A stretch of 8,934 nt of DNA. Origin: Clostridiales bacterium (GTDB taxonomy: Bacteria > Bacillota > Clostridia > Peptostreptococcales > Natronincolaceae). Below the pieces are notes generated by a model. The model was not told the DNA's origin and did not search any database. It saw nothing but the letters and a program-made list of their open reading frames with translations. The stretch covers positions 1 to 8,934 of the forward strand of contig JAAZJW010000079.1 in assembly GCA_012800145.1 (NCBI GenBank), in the 5' to 3' direction. Position numbers and translations under genes: made by a program. Of this stretch, positions 1 to 5,788 are shown piece after piece (the first letter of the stretch is position 1; each line of letters starts with the position of its first letter).

Positions 1-53
1 CACATTTTTGTCATCCTGAGACGAACAGGATTAGCTTGACCCGCGAAGGATCT
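1..53 (+). repeat. Long-form interspersed repeat, copy 1
   Basis: The unit from position 10 to 53 matches 2137-2180 at 40 of 44 positions, and positions 1-24 are identical to 8911-8934. It begins GTCATCCTGAG and ends GCGAAGGATCT. The two halves resemble the short repeats at 106-170 and 2486-2511, but here they are separated by about 22 bases of extra sequence. ATCCTG at 13-18 can pair with CAGGAT at 26-31. From memory, scattered repeats of this general type (TCATTCTGAG followed by GCGAAGAATCT) occur in many bacterial genomes; no family name is assigned. The left edge may be cut by the window start. Confidence 0.85.
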
Positions 54-65
54 ATATTTTACAAT
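36..65 (+). promoter_or_regulatory. Candidate sigma-A promoter, half inside the repeat
   Basis: TTGACC (36-41) and TACAAT (60-65) are separated by 18 bases, a good match to a housekeeping promoter. The -35 lies inside the long repeat and the -10 just outside it. It would transcribe yqhQ and prmC with a leader of about 240 bases that includes the hairpin at 106-170 and the duplicated segment at 203-313. No better promoter is visible between here and position 314. This is inference from hexamers only. Confidence 0.45.
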
Positions 66-105
66 AATGCTTTCGTTTATCGTGGTGTGGGTAACACGTG
101 CAAAT

Positions 106-170
106 TTCTGAGTGTAGCGAAGAATCTGTATTTCAGGCCATTTAAGATCCTTCATTACACTCAGGATGAT
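106..170. repeat. Opposed pair of short-form repeats (hairpin)
   Basis: A forward short repeat (106-127, CTGAGTGTAGCGAAGAATCT at its core) is followed by an inverted one (145-170). The arms match at 17 of 20 positions and two mismatches become G-U pairs in RNA, so a transcript could form a long hairpin with a loop of about 17 bases. No T-run follows it on the + strand, so it is not a classical terminator. It lies in the leader of yqhQ and is the same family as the repeats bounding the GIY-YIG gene. Confidence 0.8.
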
Positions 171-202
171 AGTTTTCACACAGTCTGCTGTTGGTCGGTT
201 GG

Positions 203-313
203 CCAGGGCAGGTAGGTTCGAATTCATCCGAATGTAACCTTGAAAGGAAAAAACTGCACCGGGACCGGTAGGTTCGAATTCATCCGAACGTAACTACTTG
301 AAAGGAAAAAACT
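203..313 (+). repeat. Tandemly duplicated yqhQ leader with two ribosome-site modules
   Basis: Positions 211-255 and 267-313 are near-identical, starting 56 bases apart. Each begins GGTAGGTTCGAATTCATCCG and ends CTTGAAAGGAAAAAACT. The only changes are one C/T substitution and a 2-base insertion. Each copy can form a small hairpin (216-220 with 229-233; 272-276 with 285-289), and the substitution exchanges a G-C for a G-U pair, keeping the stem. In copy 2 the module runs straight into the ATG of yqhQ at 314; in copy 1 the matching position is GCA, so its AAAGGA has no start codon. The non-repeat parts of 1-313 hold no gene that I can support. Confidence 0.85.
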
Positions 314-1264
314 ATGAACAGATTAGGACATAAAGTAATAAAGCCAACAAGCATCGGTGGGCAAGCGGTAATTGAAGGAGTAATGATGAAGGGACCTAAA
401 AACATTGCTATAGCCGTTCGCTCACCTGATAACGAGATATTGGTAAAAAAGGAATCTGCAGAAGGGGTAATTACAAAATATAAATTAAACAAGATACCAT
501 TTTTGAGGGGCGGATTAGCACTCATTGATGCCATGGTGCTTGGGGTCAAATCCCTGAACTACTCGGCAGATATTGCTATGTCGGAGGAAGAAGACGAGGA
601 ACCCGGCAGATTCGAGGCGTTCCTACAGAAAATATTTGGGGACAAATTAACAGATATAGTAACATATTTTTCAGTGTTTGTAGCACTTTTAATATCTATA
701 GGCGTTTTTATTTTAGGGCCTACGTTATTGGCAGGTGTACTCGAAAAATTTATTCCGAATACAATAGCATTAAACCTAATAGAGGGTATTTTACGTCTGG
801 TATTATTTATAGCATATATTTTTATGATTTCTAAAATGGAAGATATACGCAGGGTTTTTCAGTATCATGGTGCGGAGCATAAAAGCATTTACTGTTATGA
901 AAACGGGGAAGACCTGAATGTGGGGAATATAAAAAAATATTCAACACTCCATCCCAGGTGCGGCACAAGCTTTCTCTTTATAGTTATGATGGTAAGCATG
1001 GTGCTATTTTCGATGATTGCTTGGAAGGATCCTATTAGCAGGATGTTGATCAGACTGGCACTACTCCCCATAGTTGCGGGGATATCATATGAAATCATCA
1101 AGATTGCGGGCAAAAGCCAATCCGCATTTATGAGTATAGTCAGCTATCCCGGCATGCTAATGCAAAAATTAACAACCCTAGAACCGGACGACAGTCAAAT
1201 AGAAGTAGCAATAGAGGCTTTAAAAAATGTTTTAGTGGAAAATGAGGGCGAAGCCCTATGGTAA
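314..1264 (+). CDS. yqhQ: DUF1385 (YqhQ-family) membrane protein
   Basis: A conserved Firmicutes integral membrane protein of unsettled function. The N-terminal signature SIGGQAVIEGVMMKGP (residues 13-28) is diagnostic of DUF1385. It is followed by a soluble segment with an acidic patch (90-97), then hydrophobic helices at about 114-140, 155-173, 217-237 and 243-263. Two polar motifs, FQYHGAEHKSIYCYE (182-196) and HPRCGTSF (213-220), cluster His, Glu and Cys residues and could bind a metal; that is inference. The 316-residue length is normal for the family. The ATG at 314 fits the AAAGGA ribosome site at 302-307. The stop overlaps prmC by 7 bases, so the two are probably translationally coupled. 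yqhQ-prmC-prfA adjacency is common in Clostridia. Confidence 0.93.
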   Translation: MNRLGHKVIKPTSIGGQAVIEGVMMKGPKNIAIAVRSPDNEILVKKESAEGVITKYKLNKIPFLRGGLALIDAMVLGVKSLNYSADIAMSEEEDEEPGRFEAFLQKIFGDKLTDIVTYFSVFVALLISIGVFILGPTLLAGVLEKFIPNTIALNLIEGILRLVLFIAYIFMISKMEDIRRVFQYHGAEHKSIYCYENGEDLNVGNIKKYSTLHPRCGTSFLFIVMMVSMVLFSMIAWKDPISRMLIRLALLPIVAGISYEIIKIAGKSQSAFMSIVSYPGMLMQKLTTLEPDDSQIEVAIEALKNVLVENEGEALW

Positions 1265-2124
1265 CAATTGCTCAATTGTTGAAAGAAGGCACAAGGGAAC
1301 TCACTAGGGCAAATGTGCCTACTGCCGGACTGGATGCGGAGGTTTTATTATATAACCTATTGGGGGCGGAACGAGCTTATCTTTATATGTATCGGGAAAA
1401 ACAGGTTTCCAGAGAAACACAGGAAAAATTTTGGTGTGGAATAAAAAAGAGGGCAAAACATATGCCTATACAGTATATTGTAAATAGGCAGGAATTCATG
1501 GGATTGGATTTTTGGGTGGAAGAGGGTATTTTAATACCAAGAGCGGATACGGAAATACTAGTAGAAAAGGTGCTGGATATATACAAAAATAGTTATGATC
1601 CCAACATGGTTAAAATAATGGATATGGGAACGGGAAGCGGGGCCATAGCGGTGGGTCTGGCCAAATATATCGATAATTGCACAGTAGCAGCCATAGATAT
1701 CCATCCGAATGCACTAAAAATTGCCGAAAAAAATGCTGATTTTCATAAAGTAAAAGATAAAATTATGTTTTATCTAGGGAATTTATTTGTTCCGATAGAT
1801 AAACAGGATGAATTTGGGACATATGATATTATAATATCTAATCCGCCATATATCCCGAGTTCTATAATAGGGACTCTGGATAGCAATGTGAAAGATTATG
1901 AACCGCGCATAGCCCTGGACGGAGGGGATGATGGCTTGGACTTTTATAGAAAAATCACTAAGGAAGCTAAAAAATACTTAAAAAAAGATAGTTGGTTGTT
2001 GTTTGAAATTGGTTATGATCAAAAAGAGGATGTAAGTGAAATTTTAAATATAAATGGATTTAAAAATGTTGAAGTATTCAAAGACCTGGCAGGTCTGGAC
2101 CGGGTAATAATCGGGGAAACATAA
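1258..2124 (+). CDS. prmC: Peptide chain release factor N5-glutamine methyltransferase PrmC
   Basis: Transfers a methyl group from S-adenosylmethionine to the glutamine of the GGQ motif in release factors, raising termination efficiency. Residues 1-85 form the helical N-terminal domain, with the conserved stretch PIQYIVNRQEFMG at 70-82. PRADTE is at 94-99. The SAM-binding motif MDMGTGSGAIAVGLA is at 121-135, and the catalytic NPPY that positions the glutamine is at 195-198, followed by ALDGGDDGLDFYR (219-231), typical of PrmC. The 288-residue length is usual. The ATG sits within the end of yqhQ, with GAGGG at 1244-1248 as ribosome site. Its substrate gene prfA is the next core gene, but a repeat-bounded nuclease cassette now lies between them. 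No terminator follows prmC. Confidence 0.97.
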   Translation: MVTIAQLLKEGTRELTRANVPTAGLDAEVLLYNLLGAERAYLYMYREKQVSRETQEKFWCGIKKRAKHMPIQYIVNRQEFMGLDFWVEEGILIPRADTEILVEKVLDIYKNSYDPNMVKIMDMGTGSGAIAVGLAKYIDNCTVAAIDIHPNALKIAEKNADFHKVKDKIMFYLGNLFVPIDKQDEFGTYDIIISNPPYIPSSIIGTLDSNVKDYEPRIALDGGDDGLDFYRKITKEAKKYLKKDSWLLFEIGYDQKEDVSEILNINGFKNVEVFKDLAGLDRVIIGET

Positions 2125-2136
2125 CCTTTATTTCAT

Positions 2137-2180
2137 GTCATCCTGAGACGGACAGAATGAGTTTGACCCGCGAAGGATCT
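2137..2180 (+). repeat. Long-form interspersed repeat, copy 2
   Basis: Matches 10-53 at 40 of 44 bases, in the same orientation. It starts 12 bases after the prmC stop and ends five bases before the GAGGTGAT ribosome site of the GIY-YIG gene, so it forms the left end of that cassette. It contains the same internal TTGACC (2163-2168) as copy 1, but no -10 lies at the right distance, so no promoter is called here. Confidence 0.88.
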
Positions 2181-2195
2181 AAATGAGGTGATGAT

Positions 2196-2486
2196 TTGTA
2201 TTATGTATATATGTTAACTAACAAAAATAATAGGGTGTTGTATACAGGTATTACAAATAATCTTGAGCGTAGGGTATATCAACATAAAAATAAGTTGGTT
2301 AAAGGATTTACAGAAAAATACAATGTTAATAGACTAGTATATTTTGATTATACACGGGACGTTAATGCGGCCATTGCAAGGGAAAAGCAAATTAAGGGAT
2401 GGACCAGAAAGAAGAAAAACAAATTAGTTGAAGACATGAATCCCAATTGGGAAGATTTATATGAAAAATTAGCAAAGCAAAACTGA
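2196..2486 (+). CDS. Small GIY-YIG nuclease-domain protein
   Basis: A 96-residue stand-alone GIY-YIG domain of the small YhbQ/UPF0213-like group. The paired core motif appears as YVYML (3-7) and YTGIT (16-20). The catalytic arginine is probably R25 in [10 protein letters not shown], with H30 following. The metal-binding glutamate is E63 in AREKQIKGW, and a basic run RKKKNK is at 71-76. All key residues look present, so a single-metal DNA-nicking activity is plausible; the natural substrate of this group is not settled. The TTG start gives the family N-terminus MYYVYML and has a strong ribosome site, GAGGTGAT at 2185-2192; no in-frame ATG occurs upstream that fits better. The gene is flanked closely on both sides by inverted interspersed repeats. 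No regulatory domain is present. Confidence 0.9.
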   Translation: MYYVYMLTNKNNRVLYTGITNNLERRVYQHKNKLVKGFTEKYNVNRLVYFDYTRDVNAAIAREKQIKGWTRKKKNKLVEDMNPNWEDLYEKLAKQN

Positions 2487-2526
2487 GATTCTTCGCTACA
2501 CTCAGAATGACAAAAAGTGGGGCCCC
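2486..2526 (-). repeat. Short-form interspersed repeat, inverted, with extended edge
   Basis: Read on the - strand, 2511-2486 gives GTCATTCTGAG, then TGTA, then GCGAAGAATCT: the same short unit as at 106-127. Its outer flank, read outward on the - strand from 2526, is GGCCCCACTTTTTGTCAT, which matches the flank of the terminal copy at 8906-8924 except for one missing base. The true repeat is therefore longer than its palindromic core. A 10-base palindrome TGGGGCCCCA (2518-2527) marks its outer edge. Confidence 0.8.
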
Positions 2527-2543
2527 AGCATGACAAAAAGTGG
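2507..2543 (-). repeat. 14-bp direct repeat of the repeat's outer edge
   Basis: ATGACAAAAAGTGG occurs at 2507-2520 and again at 2530-2543, separated by GGCCCCAGC. The first belongs to the inverted short repeat; the second is a stray edge of another copy. The pair may record a partial duplication or a repeat nested in another. The second copy starts with an ATG that opens a false N-terminal extension of prfA. Confidence 0.75.
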
Positions 2544-2550
2544 ATACCAT

Positions 2551-2579
2551 TTGTTTTTCCATAGATTTCATGTTACAAT
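2551..2579 (+). promoter_or_regulatory. prfA promoter
   Basis: TTGTTT (2551-2556) and TACAAT (2574-2579) are 17 bases apart, and TG at 2571-2572 adds an extended -10. This is a good sigma-A site that would give a leader of about 25-30 bases before the prfA ATG at 2614. It begins only eight bases after the last repeat fragment, so prfA can be expressed independently of prmC despite the inserted cassette. Confidence 0.65.
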
Positions 2580-2613
2580 TTGGTGTTGGAGAAAGATAAG
2601 CGAGGTGAACGAG

Positions 2614-3687
2614 ATGTTAGAAAAACTAGCTTTTTTGGAAGAGAAATATAAAGACCTGGGCCAAAAGATAAGCGACCCGGAAATAATTAACGATCAGAAC
2701 CAGTGGAGAAAATTGGTTAAAGAACATTCCGATTTAGAAGAAATAGTAATAAAATATCGTCAATATAAATCAGCACAAGAAGGATTAGATGGAGCAGTTG
2801 AAATCCTCGAAGACAAAGACTCGGACGAGGAACTGGTAGAATTGGCTAAGATGGAAATCTGTGAGCTGGAGGAACAAATAGGTTCCATTGAAGAGGATTT
2901 GAAAATCCTGTTATTACCCAAGGACCCCAACGATGACAAAAACGTTATTGTTGAAATCCGTGCAGGCGCCGGCGGGGACGAAGCAAGTCTATTTGCGGCG
3001 GACCTATTCAGAATGTATACAAGATATGCGGAAAATGTAGGCTGGGGAATAGAAATGTTGAGTGCCAACGACACAGGGCTAGGCGGTTTTAAAGAAGTAA
3101 TATTTATGATTAAAGGCAAGGGTGCCTATTCCATGTTGAAATATGAAAGCGGTGTCCATCGTGTGCAGAGAATTCCGACCACGGAATCCGGCGGCAGAAT
3201 TCATACTTCCACGATAACCGTAGCCGTGTTGCCCGAGGCGGAAGATGTGGATTTCGAACTGGATATGAACGAAATCCGTATCGATGTATTCCGTTCTTCA
3301 GGAAACGGCGGACAATCCGTTAATACCACGGATTCTGCCGTACGTATCACTCATATACCTACAGGTATGGTTGTATCGTGCCAGGACGAAAAATCCCAGC
3401 GCAAAAATAAAGACAAAGCGTTCAAAATCCTAAAAGCCAGACTTTTAGATAGACTGGTCCAAGAACAACAGGAGGAGATTGCAGAGGACAGGAGAAGCCA
3501 GGTAGGAACAGGTGACAGAAGTGAAAGGATCAGGACATATAATTTTCCGCAGGGTCGAATTACCGACCATCGCATTAACCTGACCTTGTATAAATTAGAT
3601 AATTTTATGGATGGGGACATTCAAGAGGTAATAGATGCCCTGGTTACCACAGACCAAGCCAAAAAAATGGCTGCTGTGGGCAGCTAA
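2614..3687 (+). CDS. prfA: Peptide chain release factor 1 (RF1)
   Basis: Recognises UAA and UAG in the ribosomal A site and triggers peptide release. Residues 1-105 are the helical N-terminal domain. The codon-recognition PxT motif is PTT (188-190) in [18 protein letters not shown], the RF1-type context rather than the SPF of RF2. The catalytic GGQ is at 232-234 in [20 protein letters not shown]234 is the expected PrmC target. The basic [11 protein letters not shown] follows (259-269). The frame is open back to an ATG at 2530, but the start at 2614 is preferred: it gives [12 protein letters not shown], the usual 357-residue RF1, and has GAGGTGAA at 2602-2609. The extra 28 codons upstream are repeat and promoter sequence. 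A strong terminator follows, isolating prfA from the cell-wall genes. Confidence 0.98.
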   Translation: MLEKLAFLEEKYKDLGQKISDPEIINDQNQWRKLVKEHSDLEEIVIKYRQYKSAQEGLDGAVEILEDKDSDEELVELAKMEICELEEQIGSIEEDLKILLLPKDPNDDKNVIVEIRAGAGGDEASLFAADLFRMYTRYAENVGWGIEMLSANDTGLGGFKEVIFMIKGKGAYSMLKYESGVHRVQRIPTTESGGRIHTSTITVAVLPEAEDVDFELDMNEIRIDVFRSSGNGGQSVNTTDSAVRITHIPTGMVVSCQDEKSQRKNKDKAFKILKARLLDRLVQEQQEEIAEDRRSQVGTGDRSERIRTYNFPQGRITDHRINLTLYKLDNFMDGDIQEVIDALVTTDQAKKMAAVGS

Positions 3688-3695
3688 AACAAGAG

Positions 3696-3720
3696 ATGAG
3701 GACAAGGTCCTCATTTTTTT
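3696..3720 (+). terminator. Rho-independent terminator of prfA
   Basis: ATGAGGAC (3696-3703) pairs perfectly with GTCCTCAT (3707-3714) around the three-base loop AAG, followed by six T (3715-3720). It lies nine bases after the prfA stop. It should separate prfA transcription from the FHA-SEDS-PBP block. Confidence 0.92.
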
Positions 3721-3721
3721 G

Positions 3722-3750
3722 TTTTAGATTTCCCATTTTTAGTGTACAAT
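3722..3750 (+). promoter_or_regulatory. Candidate promoter of the FHA-SEDS-PBP operon
   Basis: TACAAT at 3745-3750 is a good -10, but the best -35 at 17 bases, TTTTAG (3722-3727), is weak. A promoter is expected here because a terminator ends just upstream and the next gene begins at 3795. The poor -35 suggests that an activator, or another sigma factor, may be needed. Confidence 0.4.
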
Positions 3751-3778
3751 ATCAGTTAAGCAGATATTAAACTGATAT
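3749..3778. promoter_or_regulatory. 9-bp perfect inverted repeat, possible operator or leader hairpin
   Basis: ATATCAGTT (3749-3757) is the exact reverse complement of AACTGATAT (3770-3778), with 12 bases between. The half-site centres are 21 bases apart, two DNA turns, as expected for a dimeric regulator on one face. It starts inside the candidate -10 and ends three bases before the GAGGTG ribosome site (3782-3787), so as RNA it could instead shield translation. No T-run follows the right arm. Confidence 0.4.
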
Positions 3779-3794
3779 AAAGAGGTGTGAATCT

Positions 3795-4241
3795 ATGTTC
3801 AGAGTCCTCTCATGGATTATAAGATATATATTTATCATTTTAATCTATTACTTCCTTTATGGAATCATCAGGCTCATATACTTGGACATACAGCGTATTA
3901 ATAAAATAAACCAAAAAGAAAGCAATAATCCTTATTTAAAGCTTATCAACAGAAAAGAGCGCCTGGACTTTGATATCCAAGAATTCTATGATTTAGAAGA
4001 CGAAACAACCATGGGGAGATCAAAGGATAATATAATTCAAATATTAGACAAATATGTTTCATCAGAACATTCAAAAATAACCATGGATGAAGGGGAATAT
4101 TTTTTAGAGGATCGAGGCAGTGTAAATGGCACATATTTAAACAGTACAAAAATAGAGGATGTAGTTAAACTTAAAAATGGAGACCGTATTGGTTTGGGGC
4201 AGGTTGAATTTTTATTTGTGAAAGAGGCGGTGGAAGAATGA
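3795..4241 (+). CDS. Membrane-anchored FHA-domain protein
   Basis: FHA domains bind phosphothreonine peptides. Residues 6-30 are one strongly hydrophobic helix at the N-terminus; R34, K37, K41 and R53 in the following linker favour a cytoplasmic C-terminal domain. The FHA fold covers about 69-142, with the usual binding residues: GRS (74-76), S90 and H92 in VSSEHSKI, and NGT (111-113) in DRGSVNGTYLN, then KNGDRIGLGQVEF. The 148-residue size suits a single-domain adaptor; there is no catalytic domain. The ATG at 3795 has GAGGTG at 3782-3787. Its stop overlaps the next gene by four bases (ATGA), so it is coupled to the SEDS polymerase. Mycobacterial wall operons show a comparable FHA-RodA-PbpA order. 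No Ser/Thr kinase gene is present here, so a kinase would have to be encoded elsewhere. Confidence 0.92.
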   Translation: MFRVLSWIIRYIFIILIYYFLYGIIRLIYLDIQRINKINQKESNNPYLKLINRKERLDFDIQEFYDLEDETTMGRSKDNIIQILDKYVSSEHSKITMDEGEYFLEDRGSVNGTYLNSTKIEDVVKLKNGDRIGLGQVEFLFVKEAVEE

Positions 4242-5788
4242 AACCTTACGGTTTGTTGGGTATACGAAGGCCTGTTTATGTTTTGATAATTGTCAATCTG
4301 TTGTTTTTTGTACTTTTATCCTTACATGTCCGACCCTTAGACCCATCAGTACTAATAGTTGGCGGTGGGGTAATTATTTTAATGACAATCTCCTATATAA
4401 TTATCGTAAAAAGGCGGATGGGGGATCAGTATATATTTTTGATTATATCTATGCTGGTCAGCCTGGGCATCATAATGCTTTATCGTCTAAACCCGGATTA
4501 CGGGCTTGCCCAAGTAAAATGGTATGGGCTGGGGATTGTTCTTTATTTCACGTCCTATATATTATTTCGTATTATAAAAAACTGGGATAAATACATTTAT
4601 GGCTATATTATCGGAAGCATGCTGCTGTTTTTAATCACCTTTACCTTGGGGACCAATGTTGGGGGGTCAATTAATTGGGTCAAGATAGGTAATTTTTCTT
4701 TTCAACCTGCGGAGGCCACTAAAATATTTTTTGTCTTTTTCATTGCATCATATTATAAATTAAAACTTAATTCCGAGGAAACTTTTGTTTCCCGAGAACA
4801 AAAGGGCAAGCTATCTACAAATGATAGGATTCCCGATTCTATCCTACAGGAACAGGACTGCCGGGATTATGAATCAAGGGTTCCTGATTCCCACTCGGGG
4901 ACAAGGGGTCATAAATCATCAGATACATTCACACCTAATGCGGGAAAAACCATAATTTCTCCCGAGGAGGACACATTACCCGGAGATAGCGCGGACCCCG
5001 ACCCGTATCCGGACAATGATGATACAGTGTCTGATCTCTCCCAAACAGATATCCTAACCAAACCCAAAGCATTGAATTATATGGAGTTAATCAGGAACAA
5101 ACAAATAATAAAAAATAAATACGTATTTCTAGCCATAATTTATTTGCATCTTTTTTTGTTGTTGGCACAGAGAGAGTTGGGGATGACTGTATTATTTTAT
5201 ACCATATTTATAAGCATATTTTATATTTATGAGGAAGATTATAAATTGTTGTTTTATAACATAGGGGCCATGGGGATAATTCTTGTTCTAAGTTATTTCA
5301 CACTTGCACATGTCAGGGTCAGGTTAACCACGTGGATAGACCCATGGGGCCAAATTACCGGAAAAGGATACCAAATTGTCCAGTCCCTGTTTGCTATCAC
5401 AGCGGGGGGGTTTTTCGGCACAGGACTGGGACTCGGAAACCCTGATTATATTCCTGTAGTCCATACGGATTTTATCTTTTCCGCTATCTGTGAAGAGATG
5501 GGCTTGTTCGGCGGAATGGCTGTGGTATTATTATATTTTATATTGGTTTACAGGGGCTTTAAGATAGCCTTAACCATTAAGGATACCTTCAAGAAGATAG
5601 TTGCACTGGGGATAACATTGATATACGGGTATCAAACCTTTATTATAGTCGGAGGGGTTATTAAATTAATACCGCTTACGGGGATTACCTTGCCATTTAT
5701 CAGTTACGGGGGCAGTTCCCTGATTTCTGCTTTTATAGCTTTCGGTATATTACAAGCGCTTTCAGGTTTGGAAGGGAGGTTTTCCTAA
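4238..5788 (+). CDS. SEDS-family (FtsW/RodA/SpoVE) peptidoglycan polymerase with a long extra loop
   Basis: Polymerises lipid II into glycan strands in the membrane, working with a class B PBP such as the next gene product. About ten hydrophobic segments are visible between residues 12 and 509. Family motifs are INWVKIGNFSFQPAEATKI (145-163), QRELGMTVLF (311-320), DPWGQITGKGYQIVQS (368-383), VVHTDFIFSAICEEMG (407-422) and GITLPFISYGGSS (482-494). D411 in HTDF matches the Asp essential for SEDS polymerase activity. At 516 residues it is roughly 100 longer than usual. The excess is a hydrophilic, acidic, Ser/Thr/Pro-rich stretch (about 178-290) between two membrane segments, probably cytoplasmic. 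RIPDS (197-201) and RVPDS (214-218) in it look like an imperfect duplication. Sequence alone does not separate FtsW from RodA or SpoVE. Confidence 0.93.
   Translation: MKPYGLLGIRRPVYVLIIVNLLFFVLLSLHVRPLDPSVLIVGGGVIILMTISYIIIVKRRMGDQYIFLIISMLVSLGIIMLYRLNPDYGLAQVKWYGLGIVLYFTSYILFRIIKNWDKYIYGYIIGSMLLFLITFTLGTNVGGSINWVKIGNFSFQPAEATKIFFVFFIASYYKLKLNSEETFVSREQKGKLSTNDRIPDSILQEQDCRDYESRVPDSHSGTRGHKSSDTFTPNAGKTIISPEEDTLPGDSADPDPYPDNDDTVSDLSQTDILTKPKALNYMELIRNKQIIKNKYVFLAIIYLHLFLLLAQRELGMTVLFYTIFISIFYIYEEDYKLLFYNIGAMGIILVLSYFTLAHVRVRLTTWIDPWGQITGKGYQIVQSLFAITAGGFFGTGLGLGNPDYIPVVHTDFIFSAICEEMGLFGGMAVVLLYFILVYRGFKIALTIKDTFKKIVALGITLIYGYQTFIIVGGVIKLIPLTGITLPFISYGGSSLISAFIAFGILQALSGLEGRFS

Larger units (their letters stand above)
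2137..2511. mobile_element. Putative repeat-bounded GIY-YIG cassette (375 bp)
   Basis: The unit starts GTCATCCTGAG (2137) and ends, inverted, CTCAGAATGAC (2511), so its termini are 11-base inverted repeats with one mismatch. The inner edges also mirror each other: GCGAAGGATCT on the left and AGATTCTTCGC on the right. The GIY-YIG gene fills almost all the space; its stop codon overlaps the right repeat by one base. It lies between prmC and prfA, which are functional partners often adjacent in Clostridia. Visible facts are the symmetrical repeats and the tight packing. That the unit moves, or that the nuclease acts on the repeats, is inference. A chance location between two scattered repeats is the main alternative. 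Confidence 0.5.

Noticed and set aside
1..170. CRISPR array
   Set aside because: The repeats are few, irregularly spaced, in both orientations and of two lengths; there is no leader-repeat-spacer rhythm and no cas gene.
211..238. T-loop-like GGTTCGAATTC suggesting a tRNA or tRNA remnant
   Set aside because: The bases flanking TTCGAAT do not form a five-pair T stem, and no acceptor, D or anticodon arm is present. The duplicated hairpin explains the segment better.
2530..2613. N-terminal extension of prfA from the ATG at 2530
   Set aside because: It is made of repeat and promoter sequence, gives an N-terminus unlike RF1, and the start at 2614 has a proper ribosome site and family length.
4823..4843. 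Hairpin GATAGGAT/ATTCTATC inside the SEDS gene as a regulatory element
   Set aside because: It is a short stem with one wobble inside a coding repeat-like segment, with no T-run; chance or a by-product of the internal duplication is enough.
4769..5107. Frameshift or inserted foreign gene in the SEDS gene
   Set aside because: The frame is continuous, the insert has no start, ribosome site or recognisable domain, and the protein resumes with proper SEDS motifs.
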